The position numbers and the translations under genes were made by a program. From the NCBI RefSeq assembly GCF_000196015.1, contig NC_007974.2, positions 1,922,001 through 1,986,000 on the forward strand: DNA of 64,000 nt. Direction: 5' to 3'. The DNA is from Cupriavidus metallidurans CH34 (lineage in GTDB: Bacteria > Pseudomonadota > Gammaproteobacteria > Burkholderiales > Burkholderiaceae). The notes beneath the pieces are model-generated. The model saw only the letters and a list, made by a program, of their open reading frames with translations, did no database searches and had not been told where the DNA came from. Positions 32,045-41,785 of the stretch are shown in pieces (position 1 is the first letter of the stretch; the number at the start of each line of letters is the position of its first letter).

Positions 32045-33517
32045 ATGACTACGATCTCCAACCTCGGCGTCGGCTCCGGTCTCGACCTGAGCAGCCTGCT
32101 CGATCAGCTCACCACGGCTGAACAGGCCCCGCTCACCGCGATCAAGACCCAGCAGAGCAGCTACCAGACCAAACTGTCCGCGTACGGCCAGTTGCAGAGC
32201 ATGCTCGCGGCGTTCCAGGCTTCGGCCAACCAGTTGTCGAACCCCACGTTCTTCCAATCCACCACGGCAAGCGCAAGCAACACCTCGGTACTGAGCGCCA
32301 CCGGCAGCACCACTGCGGTGCCAGGCACCTACTCGGTCAACGTCACGCAACTGGCGCAGTCGCAGTCGGTGGTTTCCACCGGACAGGCATCGCAGACCAC
32401 CGCCGTCGGCACCGGCACGATCCATATCGATTTCGGTGCGATCACGGGTGGCACGCTGGACAGCAACCCGGCCAGCGCCACCTACGGCAAGTACACCGGC
32501 GCCACCTTCACTGCCAATAGCGGCTCCACCGGCGTCGACATCACGATCGACAGCAGCAACAACACGCTGCAGGGCGTTCGCGACGCGATCAACAAGGCCA
32601 ATGCCGGCGTCACAGCCAGCATCGTCAACGACGGTTCGGGCACGCCCTATCGCCTGGTCATCAGTTCCAACGCCACCGGTGCCACGAACAGCGTGCGCAT
32701 GTCGGTGAATGAAACCGATGGCGGCACCGGCCTCTCGGATCTGGCGGCATACGATCCAGCCGGCACGCAGAACATGCAGCAGACCATTGCGGCCCAGAAC
32801 GCCCAGCTCACGGTCAACAACATCGCCGTCCAGAGCAAGGGAAATTCCGTGGCGGACGCGGTGCCAGGCGTGGTCCTTAACCTGACCCAGACCGGTACGA
32901 GCAGTGTGACGGTCCAGCGCGACAACAGTTCGATCGTCTCCGGCGTGCAGGCCTTCGTCGCGGCTTACAACAACCTCCAGAACACCGCTGCGTCGCTGTC
33001 GGCCTACGACCCGAGCACCAAGACCGGTTCTCCCCTGACGGGCGATTCCACGTTGAGCATCATCCAGTCCCAGATGCGCAGCGTGATGAACACGCCGCAG
33101 TCGGGCAACGCGCTCACCACGCTGTCGCAGATCGGCATCTCGTTCCAGAACGACGGCACGCTTGCTCTCGACACCACCAAGCTGACCTCGGCGCTGAACA
33201 GCAACCCCGGCGCGGTTGCGGGGCTGTTCGGCAACACCGACGGCGTGAGTGGCTACGGCAACCAGATCAACAAGCTCGTCACGGGCCTGACCAGCAGCAA
33301 CGGCGCGTTGACGACGGCCACGGCCGGCATCAACAACACGCTCAAGGATCTGAGCAATCAGTACGATGAAACGCAGACCCGCGTCGACGCGGTCATCGCC
33401 AACTACAAGACGCAGTTCACGCAACTCGACGTGATCATGTCGCAGATGCAGAACACCAGTTCGTACCTGACGCAGCAGTTCAGCGCCATGAACGGCACAA
33501 GCAGTAGCAAGAAGTAA
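32045..33517 (+). CDS. fliD: flagellar filament capping protein
   Basis: 490 residues. FliD_N is visible at the start (TTISNLGVGSGLDLSSLLDQL, then TAIKTQQSSYQTKLSAYGQL) and FliD_C near the end, with coiled-coil segments around residues 400-470 (LSNQYDETQTRVDAVIANYK and onward) and terminal QFSAMNGTSSS. The middle is Ser/Thr/Asn-rich. It caps the growing filament and helps flagellin fold at the tip. It lies between flaG and its chaperone genes fliS and fliT. Confidence 0.96.
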   Translation: MTTISNLGVGSGLDLSSLLDQLTTAEQAPLTAIKTQQSSYQTKLSAYGQLQSMLAAFQASANQLSNPTFFQSTTASASNTSVLSATGSTTAVPGTYSVNVTQLAQSQSVVSTGQASQTTAVGTGTIHIDFGAITGGTLDSNPASATYGKYTGATFTANSGSTGVDITIDSSNNTLQGVRDAINKANAGVTASIVNDGSGTPYRLVISSNATGATNSVRMSVNETDGGTGLSDLAAYDPAGTQNMQQTIAAQNAQLTVNNIAVQSKGNSVADAVPGVVLNLTQTGTSSVTVQRDNSSIVSGVQAFVAAYNNLQNTAASLSAYDPSTKTGSPLTGDSTLSIIQSQMRSVMNTPQSGNALTTLSQIGISFQNDGTLALDTTKLTSALNSNPGAVAGLFGNTDGVSGYGNQINKLVTGLTSSNGALTTATAGINNTLKDLSNQYDETQTRVDAVIANYKTQFTQLDVIMSQMQNTSSYLTQQFSAMNGTSSSKK

Positions 33518-33541
33518 CGTCAGCCAACAGCAGGAGTCCAC

Positions 33542-33976
33542 ATGTTCGCGCGCCGCAATGCCGTCAATGCCTACGCCCAGGTGGGTGTCGAAACCGGAGC
33601 CATGAGTGCCAGTCCGCACCAGCTGATCGTCATGCTCTACGACGGCGCGCGCGCGGCCATCGCACGTGCCAAGTTCCACCTGGCGGCCGGCGACATCGCA
33701 GCCAAGGGCAACGCCATCTCCAAGTCGATCGACATCATCGACAACGGCCTGCGCGCCGTGCTCGACCACAATGCCGGCGGCGACGTTGCCGCGGACCTTG
33801 AACGGCTGTACGACTATATGTCGCGCCAACTCATGCTGGCCAACCTGCGCAACGACGAAGCGCTGCTCGACCAGGTCGACAGCCTGCTGCAGGACCTCTC
33901 CAGCGCCTGGGCACAGATCGGCAATCCAGCCGCCAACGGCGCGCTGGCCGCACAGCCGATCGCTGCCAACTCGTGA
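33542..33976 (+). CDS. fliS: flagellin export chaperone
   Basis: 144 residues, the normal size. The N-terminal AVNAYAQVGVETGAMSASPHQLIVMLYDGA is the family hallmark, followed by the helical bundle. FliS binds the C-terminus of flagellin in the cytoplasm to prevent early polymerisation. It is 24 bases downstream of fliD. The ~20 C-terminal residues are Ala-rich and probably disordered. Confidence 0.96.
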   Translation: MFARRNAVNAYAQVGVETGAMSASPHQLIVMLYDGARAAIARAKFHLAAGDIAAKGNAISKSIDIIDNGLRAVLDHNAGGDVAADLERLYDYMSRQLMLANLRNDEALLDQVDSLLQDLSSAWAQIGNPAANGALAAQPIAANS

Positions 33977-33997
33977 CTACCTTCCGGAACTGAGACG

Positions 33998-34342
33998 ATG
34001 TACTCCAAAATGCCTGCCACCCCGTCGGTCATCCAGATCTACGAGGAACTCGTCCTGCTCTCGGAGCAGATGCTCGAAGCTGCCCGCCATGGCAATTGGG
34101 ACGCGATGACCGAAGTCCAGCGTGTGTATGTGGCTCAGGTGGAAACACTCCGCGGCAGAGACACACACCCGCCCGCGACGCTTCAGGAACGTATGCAGCG
34201 TCAGGCCCTGCTGGCCAAGCTGCTGGCTCACGACGCCGCGATCCGCGATCTGGTGATGCCACAGTTGCAACGCCTCGGGGAACTGCTCGGCAGCGCCCGC
34301 CGCCGCCGCGACGTCAACGAGGCCTACGGCGTTTCCGCCTGA
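33998..34342 (+). CDS. fliT: FliT-like flagellar export chaperone
   Basis: 114 residues, helical. The segment IQIYEELVLLSEQMLEAARHGNWDAM followed by an Arg-rich helix and the terminal VNEAYG matches beta-proteobacterial FliT. FliT binds FliD and, in enterics, FliA or FlhDC partners. It follows fliS by 21 bases. Sequence identity within this family is low, so the call rests equally on position. Confidence 0.85.
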   Translation: MYSKMPATPSVIQIYEELVLLSEQMLEAARHGNWDAMTEVQRVYVAQVETLRGRDTHPPATLQERMQRQALLAKLLAHDAAIRDLVMPQLQRLGELLGSARRRRDVNEAYGVSA

Positions 34343-34441
34343 GAGATTCGCTGAGAGATACGTTCACAGGGCGCCCCGCGCGGCGCCAATGCGGCGCCTT
34401 GAGCTCATGCATCCGTAACGCCCCATGTCACGGCCCGTTCC

Positions 34442-35785
34442 ATGTCGATTCCGATTCATTCCCAGCCTGACGCTGGCCAGCTCGCACGTAACGACCTGCT
34501 GACACAGCGCACGGCGCTGGCGGTCGACAAGCTGGCCGCGCTGATGCCGGTCCAGGACACGAACGAGACCAGTTCGCGTGACACCAGCACCGATCTCGGC
34601 ACCGCTGGCCGCGTGCCCGGTGCGCGGCCCGGCGAAGCATCGGCCGGCAATACCGCCGGCGCCGTCGTCACTTCGACGCGCGAAACGCTGAGCTTCGCAG
34701 CGCGCACGATCCTCGACCTGTTCGCGAATGCCGACGAGGCCGCCGCCGCGCTAAAGTCGACCACACCACTCGCCACGCGCACGGAAATGCAATCCGCGCC
34801 GCTGCTGGCCACCAAGCTTGCCAGCCTGCTCGACCAGAGCGGCATGTTTTATGAAGCGCATCTCGCCGAATGGGTGAGCGGAGCGCGTACGCTCAAGGAC
34901 ATCGCACGCGAGCCCCAGGCCGTGCTGGCACGCGCCACCGCCAACGGCGCCAACCCGCCCGCTCCTGATGAGCCACTGCGCCAGCTGCTGGCGCTGCCCT
35001 ATTCACCTCGGGCCGCCGATGCGGCGCGTGCGACGATGCTTGCTGCCGTGGACCTTCCCGACGCACCGGATGGCGACGCCACCGGCCGGGCGGGAAACAC
35101 CGCACATGGCGCGGGTACTGCCAACGGAACGGGCAGCGCAGGCGGCATGGCCGCGAATCGCGCCGCGGAGGTTTCGTCATTCGGCCGTCACCCGCCGGTC
35201 ACCCGCACCATCACCGTCGGCGATCCGATTCCCGCACCCGACGGCGCACGCACGCAATCGCTGCAGGCAGCCCAGTCGTATGCCAGCGTTGCCGACGCGG
35301 GCAACGCGCCACGCGCGTCTCTGCTGGCCACGCATGCGTCGTCGTCCGAACCGCCCGCCGCACCGCCCCCAGCGCAAGGCCAGATCGTGCACCCGGCGAC
35401 AGAGGGCCTGATGCGCCAGCAACTCGAACTGCTGGCCGCCCAGCAGTTCCGCTGGCAAGGTGAAGCCTGGTCAGGTACGCAGATGTCATGGGAAGTGTCG
35501 CCGAATCCGGTCGACGAGGATGGATCCGGCACGCAGCACCAGGCGCGGAGCTGGACCACACGGCTGGTCGTGCAGATGCCAGGCATGGGCATGGTCGAAG
35601 CCAGTGTGACGCTATCGCCATCGATGCTGGACGTGCGAGTCAATGCGCCGCTGGATGACACTGTCGCAAGACTTAGCGCAGCCATTCCCGATCTGCACGG
35701 GCGTCTGGCGGCCAGCGGCTTCGTGGTGGGCCAGATCACGGCACGCGCCGATACGGCGCCAACGGAAGCGGGAGTCCCGTCATGA
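34442..35785 (+). CDS. FliK-like hook-length control paralogue
   Basis: 447 residues. The N-terminal ~300 are Ala/Thr/Pro/Asp-rich, low in conserved features and probably extended. The last ~130 resemble the FliK C-terminal (Flg_hook) domain: LVVQMPGMGMVEASVTLSPSMLDVRVNA and LSAAIPDLHGRLAASGFVVG. A second, more typical fliK closes the fliF operon at 42-43.7 kb. FliK measures hook length and switches export specificity by acting on FlhB. This copy is coupled (ATGA overlap) to a gene for a stand-alone FlhB C-terminal-like domain, which suggests that the two proteins act as a pair. Confidence 0.75.
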   Translation: MSIPIHSQPDAGQLARNDLLTQRTALAVDKLAALMPVQDTNETSSRDTSTDLGTAGRVPGARPGEASAGNTAGAVVTSTRETLSFAARTILDLFANADEAAAALKSTTPLATRTEMQSAPLLATKLASLLDQSGMFYEAHLAEWVSGARTLKDIAREPQAVLARATANGANPPAPDEPLRQLLALPYSPRAADAARATMLAAVDLPDAPDGDATGRAGNTAHGAGTANGTGSAGGMAANRAAEVSSFGRHPPVTRTITVGDPIPAPDGARTQSLQAAQSYASVADAGNAPRASLLATHASSSEPPAAPPPAQGQIVHPATEGLMRQQLELLAAQQFRWQGEAWSGTQMSWEVSPNPVDEDGSGTQHQARSWTTRLVVQMPGMGMVEASVTLSPSMLDVRVNAPLDDTVARLSAAIPDLHGRLAASGFVVGQITARADTAPTEAGVPS

Positions 35786-36057
35786 GCGACACGTCGCGCG
35801 GCGCCGCGGTGGCGCTGTCATATGAAGAAGGCGAGAAGGCCCCACGCGTGGTGGCCAAGGGCTACGGCGTCACGGCCGAATCAATCATCGCCCGCGCCCA
35901 GGAAGCCGGAGTCTATGTCCACAATTCTCCGGCGCTGGTCAACCTGCTGATGCAGGTGGACATGGACTCCCAGATTCCACCCCAGCTCTATCTGGCGGTG
36001 GCCCAATTGCTGGCGTGGCTGCATCAGATCGAGGATGCCACGGTCAGCCAGGGTTGA
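35782..36057 (+). CDS. stand-alone FlhB C-terminal (FlhX/YlqH-like) protein
   Basis: 91 residues that align with the cytoplasmic domain of FlhB after its cleavage site: AVALSYEEGEKAPRVVAKGYG, then VYVHNSPALVNLLMQVDMDSQIPPQLYLAVAQLLAWL. The self-cleaving NPTH motif and the membrane part of FlhB are absent. In some bacteria such FlhX-type fragments can partly replace the cleaved FlhB domain in export. The start codon overlaps the stop of the FliK-like gene. A hairpin follows the stop. Confidence 0.88.
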   Translation: MSDTSRGAAVALSYEEGEKAPRVVAKGYGVTAESIIARAQEAGVYVHNSPALVNLLMQVDMDSQIPPQLYLAVAQLLAWLHQIEDATVSQG

Positions 36058-36087
36058 TCCGGCGCATCGCCGGATCCTTGCTGAATA

Positions 36088-36114
36088 CGCCCGGCCAATT
36101 GATTAGGCCGGGCG
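36088..36114. terminator. bidirectional hairpin between flhB-like gene and fliE
   Basis: A perfect nine-base-pair stem, CGCCCGGCC (36088-36096) with GGCCGGGCG (36106-36114), closes a nine-base AT-rich loop. It lies in the 70 bases between two convergent genes. No T-run is present on either strand. Confidence 0.6.
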
Positions 36115-36127
36115 ATCCTGATCGTCA

Positions 36128-36448
36128 TCACACGGGCATGTTCATCATTTCCTGATACGCGGCGGTCAGGCGGTTACGCACCTGCACGGCGGTCTGGAAC
36201 GAGATGTTGGCCTTCTGCATGTCGATCATCACGTCGTTGAGCGACACACCAGCCTTGCCCATTTCGAATGCCTCGGCCTTGCCGTAGGCACGGTCCTGCG
36301 TGGCATTCAGGCGTTGCAGCGAGCGCTGCAGCTCGCCCGCGAAGCTTTCGGTTGCCGCCGATGCCTCCTGGGGCGCGGCGCCGCCGCCGGCCACCTGCGC
36401 GGTGGCGCGCATTTGCTGGAGCATGCCCTCGATGGAAGAAATGGTCAT
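36128..36448 (-). CDS. fliE: flagellar hook-basal body complex protein FliE
   Basis: 106 residues from the ATG at 36448; the frame extends upstream but without similarity. The C-terminal half is the typical FliE segment: GVSLNDVMIDMQKANISFQTAVQVRNRLTAAYQEMMNM. FliE links the MS ring to the rod and helps initiate export. It is divergent from the fliF operon across a 369-base regulatory region, and convergent with the fliC-side genes. Confidence 0.95.
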   Translation of the reverse strand: MTISSIEGMLQQMRATAQVAGGGAAPQEASAATESFAGELQRSLQRLNATQDRAYGKAEAFEMGKAGVSLNDVMIDMQKANISFQTAVQVRNRLTAAYQEMMNMPV

Positions 36449-36817
36449 GACGCGTCCGGGTCCTTGAACTTGAAGAGAGAGGCGAACGGACGACGCGCCC
36501 AATGAATCACACATCATCCAGTTTCAGTCCTCGCACTGTACCCATCCGCCCGTGCCGGCCAAAGCACGAAATCGACGGGAAAACCTCCCCTATTCAGCCG
36601 ATTGTCGTTGGCCCTTCTGCCCGATCATCGCTACCGTGCCGGATCTGGCGGAACAGCCGCGACCATTGCAGCCCGCCCCCGGCCATGAACATCAACTATC
36701 GCGGGGAGTGCGCGTGTTTTTTCTGCAGCGTGATTTGAGCCGTGCCGGGAAGATTAACGGCAGCAAAGGCCAGAGTGGCAAGGGCGAATTTTGCCTCGCC
36801 AAGCCGGAGACGCGCGC
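36449..36817. promoter_or_regulatory. divergent fliE / fliF control region
   Basis: This 369-base gap must carry the promoters of fliE and of the fliF operon, but no sigma-28 site was found. A sigma-54-like pair (TGGCA at 36776, TTGC at 36791) has the wrong spacing. The genes may depend on sigma-70 with FlhDC, as is usual for this class in beta-proteobacteria; that is inference. Confidence 0.45.
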
Positions 36818-38509
36818 ATGAACGCGACCGCAACCCTGCCGAACGGCACGGCCCTGCTCGAAAAGGTCAAGGCCAACCCGCGCCTGCCCATGATGCTGGG
36901 CGGCGCCGCGCTGGTCGCCGCTATCGCCGTGGGTGTGATGTGGTCCCGCGCGCCGGACTACAAGGTGCTCTATTCCAATCTGTCGGAGCGTGACGGCGGT
37001 GCCGTGATCCAGTCGCTCCAGCAGATGAACGTGCCCTACAAGTTCGCCGAAGGTGGTGGTGCGGTCATGGTGCCGGCCGACAAGGTGGCCGAGACGCGCC
37101 TGCGCCTGGCCAGCCAGGGCCTGCCGAAAAGCGGCACGACCGGCATGGAACTGATGGACAACCAGAAGTTCGGCATCAGCCAGTTCGCCGAACAGGTCAA
37201 CTATCAACGCGGGCTGGAAGGCGAACTGGCCCGTTCGATCGAATCGATCGGCGCGGTGCAGTCGGCCCGCGTGCACCTGGCGATTCCCAAGCCCACGCTG
37301 TTCGTACGTGAGCGCCAGAAGCCCACCGCCTCCGTGGTGCTGCAACTCTACCCGGGGCGCGCCGTCGATGAAGGCCAGGTGGCCGCGATCACGCACCTGG
37401 TGTCTTCCAGCGTGCCAGAACTGACGCCGAAGTCGATCTCGATCGTCGACCAGCAGGGCAACCTGCTGTCCGGCACCAACGATCGTTCGCTCGATGCCAG
37501 CCAGCTCAAGTACGTCCAACAGGTCGAGCAGGGCTACGTCAAGCGCGTGGAGTCGATCCTCGCGCCGATCCTCGGCAAGGACAACATCCACGCCCAGGTC
37601 ACGGCCGATGTCGATTTCTCGTCGGTCGAACATACCGACGAAAGCTACAAGCCGAACCAGGACCCGACCAAGGCCGCGATCCGCAGCCAGCAGACCAGCG
37701 AATCGAACTCGCAGGGTGGCACGCCTGTAGGTGGCGTGCCCGGCGCGCTGTCGAACCAGCCGCCAGCCGCCGCCGCCGCGCCGGTCACCACGCCGCAACC
37801 GCCGCGCCAGCCCGGCCAGCCGAATCCGCCCGCACAGGCCAACCAGCCCGCGCAGACGACCCAGACGACCCAGACGGCCGAGAAGACCGGCCCGAGCAAC
37901 AGCCGCCGCGACTCCACCACCAACTACGAACTCGACCGCGTGGTGCGCCACGTGCAGCAGGCAGCAGGCGGTGTGAAACGTCTGTCGGTGGCCGTGGTGG
38001 TGAACTACCGCACCAAGGTCGATGCCAAGGGCAAGCCGGTGACGGAAGCGCTGTCGGCCAAGGAACTGGCCCAGATCGAAAACCTGACCAAGGAAGCGAT
38101 GGGCTTCTCCGCCGACCGCGGCGACTCGCTGAACGTGGTCAACAGCCCGTTCACGAGCGACATCAAGACGGAGCCGGAAGTGCCGGTGTGGAAGCAGCCG
38201 CAGATGATCGACCTGGCCAAGACCGGCGTCGGCTACCTGCTGCTGGCCCTGCTGGCCGTGTTCCTGTGGTTCAAGGTCGCGCGTCCGGTGCTGCGCAAGT
38301 ACACCGCGCCGCCGTTGCCCGCGCCTACCGAGACGGCAGCCGCCACCGAAGCCGTTCTGCTGCCGCCGGAAGAAGAAACCAATCCGGAAGTGCTGCGCCT
38401 GGCCGCGAAATATGAAAGCGATCTCGCCCTGGTGCGCGACGCCGCGCAACGCGACCCGCGCCTGGTCGCCAGCGTAATCAAGACTTGGATGGCAAATGAC
38501 GAAGGCTAA
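36818..38509 (+). CDS. fliF: flagellar MS-ring protein
   Basis: 563 residues from the ATG at 36818, preceded by CGGAGA. Transmembrane helix 1 is at ~24-42. The YscJ/FliF periplasmic domains follow (DYKVLYSNLSERDGGAVIQSL, RVHLAIPKPTLFVRERQKPTA). A Pro/Gln/Thr-rich region lies at ~290-365 and a second transmembrane helix near 470-490. The C-terminal tail (ESDLALVRDAAQRDPRLVASVIKTWM) binds FliG. It forms the membrane ring on which the motor is built. Its last 14 bases overlap fliG. Confidence 0.97.
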   Translation: MNATATLPNGTALLEKVKANPRLPMMLGGAALVAAIAVGVMWSRAPDYKVLYSNLSERDGGAVIQSLQQMNVPYKFAEGGGAVMVPADKVAETRLRLASQGLPKSGTTGMELMDNQKFGISQFAEQVNYQRGLEGELARSIESIGAVQSARVHLAIPKPTLFVRERQKPTASVVLQLYPGRAVDEGQVAAITHLVSSSVPELTPKSISIVDQQGNLLSGTNDRSLDASQLKYVQQVEQGYVKRVESILAPILGKDNIHAQVTADVDFSSVEHTDESYKPNQDPTKAAIRSQQTSESNSQGGTPVGGVPGALSNQPPAAAAAPVTTPQPPRQPGQPNPPAQANQPAQTTQTTQTAEKTGPSNSRRDSTTNYELDRVVRHVQQAAGGVKRLSVAVVVNYRTKVDAKGKPVTEALSAKELAQIENLTKEAMGFSADRGDSLNVVNSPFTSDIKTEPEVPVWKQPQMIDLAKTGVGYLLLALLAVFLWFKVARPVLRKYTAPPLPAPTETAAATEAVLLPPEEETNPEVLRLAAKYESDLALVRDAAQRDPRLVASVIKTWMANDEG

Positions 38510-39509
38510 CAAGGGAGTGCCCGAAAAGGGCCTGCAGAAGAGCGCCATCCTGATGATGGCCGTGGGCGAGGATGCAGCCGCCGAAGTCTTCAAGCACCTG
38601 TCGCCGCGCGAAGTGCAGCAACTCGGTTCGGCGATGGCCAACCTGTCATCGGTGACGCGCGAGGAAATGTCCGAGGTCCTGTCCGAGTTCCGCAACGAAA
38701 CCGAGCAGTACCTGGCGCTGGACGTCGATTCGAGCACGTTCATCAAGAGCGTGCTGAACAAGGCGCTGGGCGAGGAGCGCGCGCTGTCCGTGATCGAGGA
38801 CATCCTCGAATCGCGCGATCCGGGTGGCGGCATCGACTCGCTGAACTGGATGGATTCGACGTCGGTGGCGGAACTGATCAAGGATGAACACCCGCAGATC
38901 ATCGCCACGATCCTGATCCACCTGGACCGCCAGAAGTCTTCGGAAGTGCTGGGCTTCTTCACCGAACGCCTGCGCAACGACGTGATCCTGCGTATCGCCA
39001 CCTTCGGTGGCGTGCAGCCGGGCGCGCTGCAGGAACTGACCGACGTGCTGACCAAGCTGCTGGCCGGCCAGAGCCTGAAGCGCAGCCGCATGGGCGGCGT
39101 CCGCACGGCGGCCGAGATCATCAACCTGATGAGCACGGCGCACGAGGAAGCGGTCATCGACGGTGTGCGCACGCACGACGCCGACCTGGCGCAGAAGATC
39201 ATCGACGAGATGTTCCTGTTCGAGAACCTGCTGGAAATCGAAGACCGGGGCATCCAGCGCGTGCTCAAGGAAGTGGCCACCGAATCGCTCATCGTCGCGC
39301 TCAAGGGCGCGCCGCAGGAGCTGCGCGACAAGTTCATCCGCAACATGTCGACGCGTGCCGGCGAGATGCTGCGCGAGGACCTCGAGGCGCTGGGACCGGT
39401 GCGCGTGTCGCAGGTCGAGGCCGAGCAGAAGGCCATCCTGCAGGTCGTGAGACGTCTGGCCGAGGCCGGCGAAATCCAGATTGGCGGAGGCGACGATGCC
39501 TACGTTTGA
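38496..39509 (+). CDS. fliG: flagellar motor switch protein FliG
   Basis: 337 residues. The N-terminal domain binds FliF (GLQKSAILMMAVGEDAAAEVF), the middle domain carries the EHPQ motif (LIKDEHPQIIATIL), and the C-terminal torque domain has the charged helix with DKFIRNMSTRAGEMLREDLE. It interacts with the stators and with FliM to produce torque and switch direction. It overlaps fliF by 14 bases, and its end overlaps the fliH start by 14 bases. Confidence 0.97.
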   Translation: MTKANKGVPEKGLQKSAILMMAVGEDAAAEVFKHLSPREVQQLGSAMANLSSVTREEMSEVLSEFRNETEQYLALDVDSSTFIKSVLNKALGEERALSVIEDILESRDPGGGIDSLNWMDSTSVAELIKDEHPQIIATILIHLDRQKSSEVLGFFTERLRNDVILRIATFGGVQPGALQELTDVLTKLLAGQSLKRSRMGGVRTAAEIINLMSTAHEEAVIDGVRTHDADLAQKIIDEMFLFENLLEIEDRGIQRVLKEVATESLIVALKGAPQELRDKFIRNMSTRAGEMLREDLEALGPVRVSQVEAEQKAILQVVRRLAEAGEIQIGGGDDAYV

Positions 39510-40332
39510 CCGCGGTTTTTCCGCTGGCCGTGGCCCGGGCCACGGCGATCCAGGGTTCTTCGGCGCGCCCTCCACGGGCACAACCGGCGGCCTGACCAAC
39601 CTGCACGAGAGCGACGACGGCTTCCAGGGCTTCCAGCCCCCTGCCCGTCCACGCTCGCGCGGCGAAAGCTGGCAGCGTTGGCAAATGGAGTCGCTGGATC
39701 CACGCGATGTCCTGCGCAAGGCGCTGGCGGCGCAGTTGCCCGCCGAGCCCCCACCGCCCCCGGCGATCGATTTCGAAGCGCTGGACGCGATGCGCGACGG
39801 CGCCCGCAAGGAGGGCTACGCGCAGGGCTACAACCAGGGCCAGACGCAAGGTTATGGCGATGGCCACCGCGAAGGCTACGCACGCGGGCTCGAAGCGGCA
39901 CGCAATGAAGCGGCCCGCATGCAGCAGCTTGCCGCCAACTTCCGCGACGCGCTTGGCCGCGTCGACAACGATATCTCCAACGCGCTGATCGGCCTGGCCC
40001 TGGACGTGGCCCGCCAGCTCGTGCGCAAGACCGTCGAGCTCGATCCGGCCGCATTGCTGCCGGCTGCGCGGGAACTGCTGACCGCCGAGCCGCCGCTCTC
40101 CGGCGCGCCTTGCCTGCTGCTGAACCCGGAAGACATCGCGCTGGTGGAAACACACCTGAGCGGCGAACTCGAAGCCGCCGGCTGGACACTGCGGGCCGAC
40201 CCGTCGATCGCGCGCGGTGGCTGCATCGCCAGCGCCGCAAGCGGCGAGATGGACGCCAGCCTGTCCACGCGCTGGCAGCGCGTGGTCAAGGCGCTGGGCC
40301 GCAACGATCCGTGGGAGCCGCCCCATGCATGA
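39496..40332 (+). CDS. fliH: flagellar assembly protein FliH
   Basis: 278 residues from the ATG at 39496, which has GGAGG five bases upstream; the in-frame TTG at 39481 lacks one. The protein carries the FliH glycine-repeat helix ([26 protein letters not shown], with GxxxG spacing) near residues 108-135. The C-terminal domain follows ([20 protein letters not shown]). FliH binds the export ATPase FliI and holds it at the export gate. Its end overlaps the fliI start. Confidence 0.95.
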   Translation: MPTFDRGFSAGRGPGHGDPGFFGAPSTGTTGGLTNLHESDDGFQGFQPPARPRSRGESWQRWQMESLDPRDVLRKALAAQLPAEPPPPPAIDFEALDAMRDGARKEGYAQGYNQGQTQGYGDGHREGYARGLEAARNEAARMQQLAANFRDALGRVDNDISNALIGLALDVARQLVRKTVELDPAALLPAARELLTAEPPLSGAPCLLLNPEDIALVETHLSGELEAAGWTLRADPSIARGGCIASAASGEMDASLSTRWQRVVKALGRNDPWEPPHA

Positions 40333-41785
40333 CGAGCCAGCGCAGGCCACCGCGCCGGACGCCCCCGCCGCGCACGTCGGCCGCTGGCGCGACGCACTGG
40401 CAGCCGCATCGGCCGGCGTCAGCGACATTGACAGCAAGCGCACCTGTGGCCGCCTGACGCGTGCCGCGGGACTCGTGCTGGAAGCCGTGGGGCTGCGTCT
40501 GCCCGTGGGGAGCGACTGCCTGATCGAACTGCCCACCGGACAGCATTCGCATGGCGGCCCACGCACGGCAGAAGCCGAAGTGGTCGGCTTTGGCGCGGAC
40601 CGTCTTTACCTGATGCCGCAATCGGACGTGGCCGGCCTGGTACCGGGCGCGCGCGTCTATCCGCTGGAGCCGTCGCCGCTGCCCAACGGCATCATCGGCG
40701 CCGGCGCGCCGCGCGAGCAGGGATCGAAGCGGCTGCCGGTTGGCGATGGCCTGCTCGGCCGTGTGCTCGATGCAGCCGGACGGCCGCTCGATGGCCTCGG
40801 CCCAATTACCGCCGCCAGCGAAGTTCCGCTGGCCGGCACGCAGATCAACCCGCTGACACGCGCGCCGATCGAAACCGTGCTCGACACCGGCGTGCGCGCG
40901 ATCAATGGCATGTTGACCGTCGGTCGCGGCCAACGGATGGGCCTGTTCGCCGGTTCCGGCGTGGGCAAGAGCGTGCTGCTGGGCATGATGGCACGCTACA
41001 CCAATGCGGACGTGATCGTGGTCGGCCTGATCGGCGAACGCGGCCGCGAGGTGAAGGAATTCATCGAGAACATCCTCGGCGAGGAAGGCCGCAAGCGTTC
41101 GGTGGTGGTGGCCGCGCCGGCCGACACCTCGCCGCTACTGCGCATGCAGGGCGCTGCCTATGCGACGCGCCTGGCCGAGTATTTCCGCGACAAAGGCCAG
41201 CACGTGCTGCTTATCATGGACTCGCTGACCCGTTACGCGATGGCGCAGCGCGAGATCGCGCTGGCCATCGGCGAGCCGCCCGCCACCAAAGGCTACCCGC
41301 CCTCGGTGTTCGCCAAGTTGCCGACGCTGGTGGAACGCACCGGCAACGGCCCCGAAGGCGGCGGCTCGATTACCGCGTTCTATACGGTGCTGACCGAGGG
41401 CGACGACCAGCAGGATCCGATCGCCGACTCCGCCCGCGCCATTCTGGACGGCCATATCGTGCTATCCCGCAGCCTTGCCGAAGCCGGCCACTATCCGGCC
41501 ATCGACGTGGAAGCTTCGATCAGCCGCGCCATGACTGCGCTGATCGACGCGCCGCAGTTTGCCTCCGTGCGGCGTTTCAAGCAGTTGATGTCGCGCTACC
41601 AGCGCAACCGCGACCTGATCAGTGTCGGGGCCTACGTGCCCGGCAGCGATCCGGAGCTCGATCTCGCGATTCGCATGTATCCGCGCATGGAGGCCTTCCT
41701 GCAGCAGGACATTCACGAACGCGCCGGCTACGACGCCTCGATCGCCCAGTTGCACGATCTCTTCGAGAGGACGCATCATGGTTAA
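40325..41785 (+). CDS. fliI: flagellum-specific export ATPase
   Basis: 486 residues from the ATG at 40325, which overlaps fliH by eight bases; a longer frame lies inside fliH and is rejected. The F1-ATPase-beta-like catalytic core is clear: Walker [28 protein letters not shown], Walker [17 protein letters not shown], and the [16 protein letters not shown] stretch. It forms a hexamer that, with FliH and FliJ, feeds substrates to the export gate. The N-terminal ~40 residues are variable. Confidence 0.97.
   Translation: MHDEPAQATAPDAPAAHVGRWRDALAAASAGVSDIDSKRTCGRLTRAAGLVLEAVGLRLPVGSDCLIELPTGQHSHGGPRTAEAEVVGFGADRLYLMPQSDVAGLVPGARVYPLEPSPLPNGIIGAGAPREQGSKRLPVGDGLLGRVLDAAGRPLDGLGPITAASEVPLAGTQINPLTRAPIETVLDTGVRAINGMLTVGRGQRMGLFAGSGVGKSVLLGMMARYTNADVIVVGLIGERGREVKEFIENILGEEGRKRSVVVAAPADTSPLLRMQGAAYATRLAEYFRDKGQHVLLIMDSLTRYAMAQREIALAIGEPPATKGYPPSVFAKLPTLVERTGNGPEGGGSITAFYTVLTEGDDQQDPIADSARAILDGHIVLSRSLAEAGHYPAIDVEASISRAMTALIDAPQFASVRRFKQLMSRYQRNRDLISVGAYVPGSDPELDLAIRMYPRMEAFLQQDIHERAGYDASIAQLHDLFERTHHG

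Noticed and set aside
31724-33829. 701-codon minus-strand frame over flaG, fliD and fliS
   Set aside because: Antisense shadow of confirmed genes with no domain similarity and no start signal.
36776-36794. Sigma-54-like TGGCA...TTGC upstream of fliF
   Set aside because: The GG and GC doublets are 14 bases apart instead of the required 10.
36692-39436. 914-codon open frame on the minus strand across fliF and fliG
   Set aside because: It is antisense to two well-supported flagellar genes, and its sequence is low-complexity Arg/Gly/Val typical of a GC-rich shadow frame.
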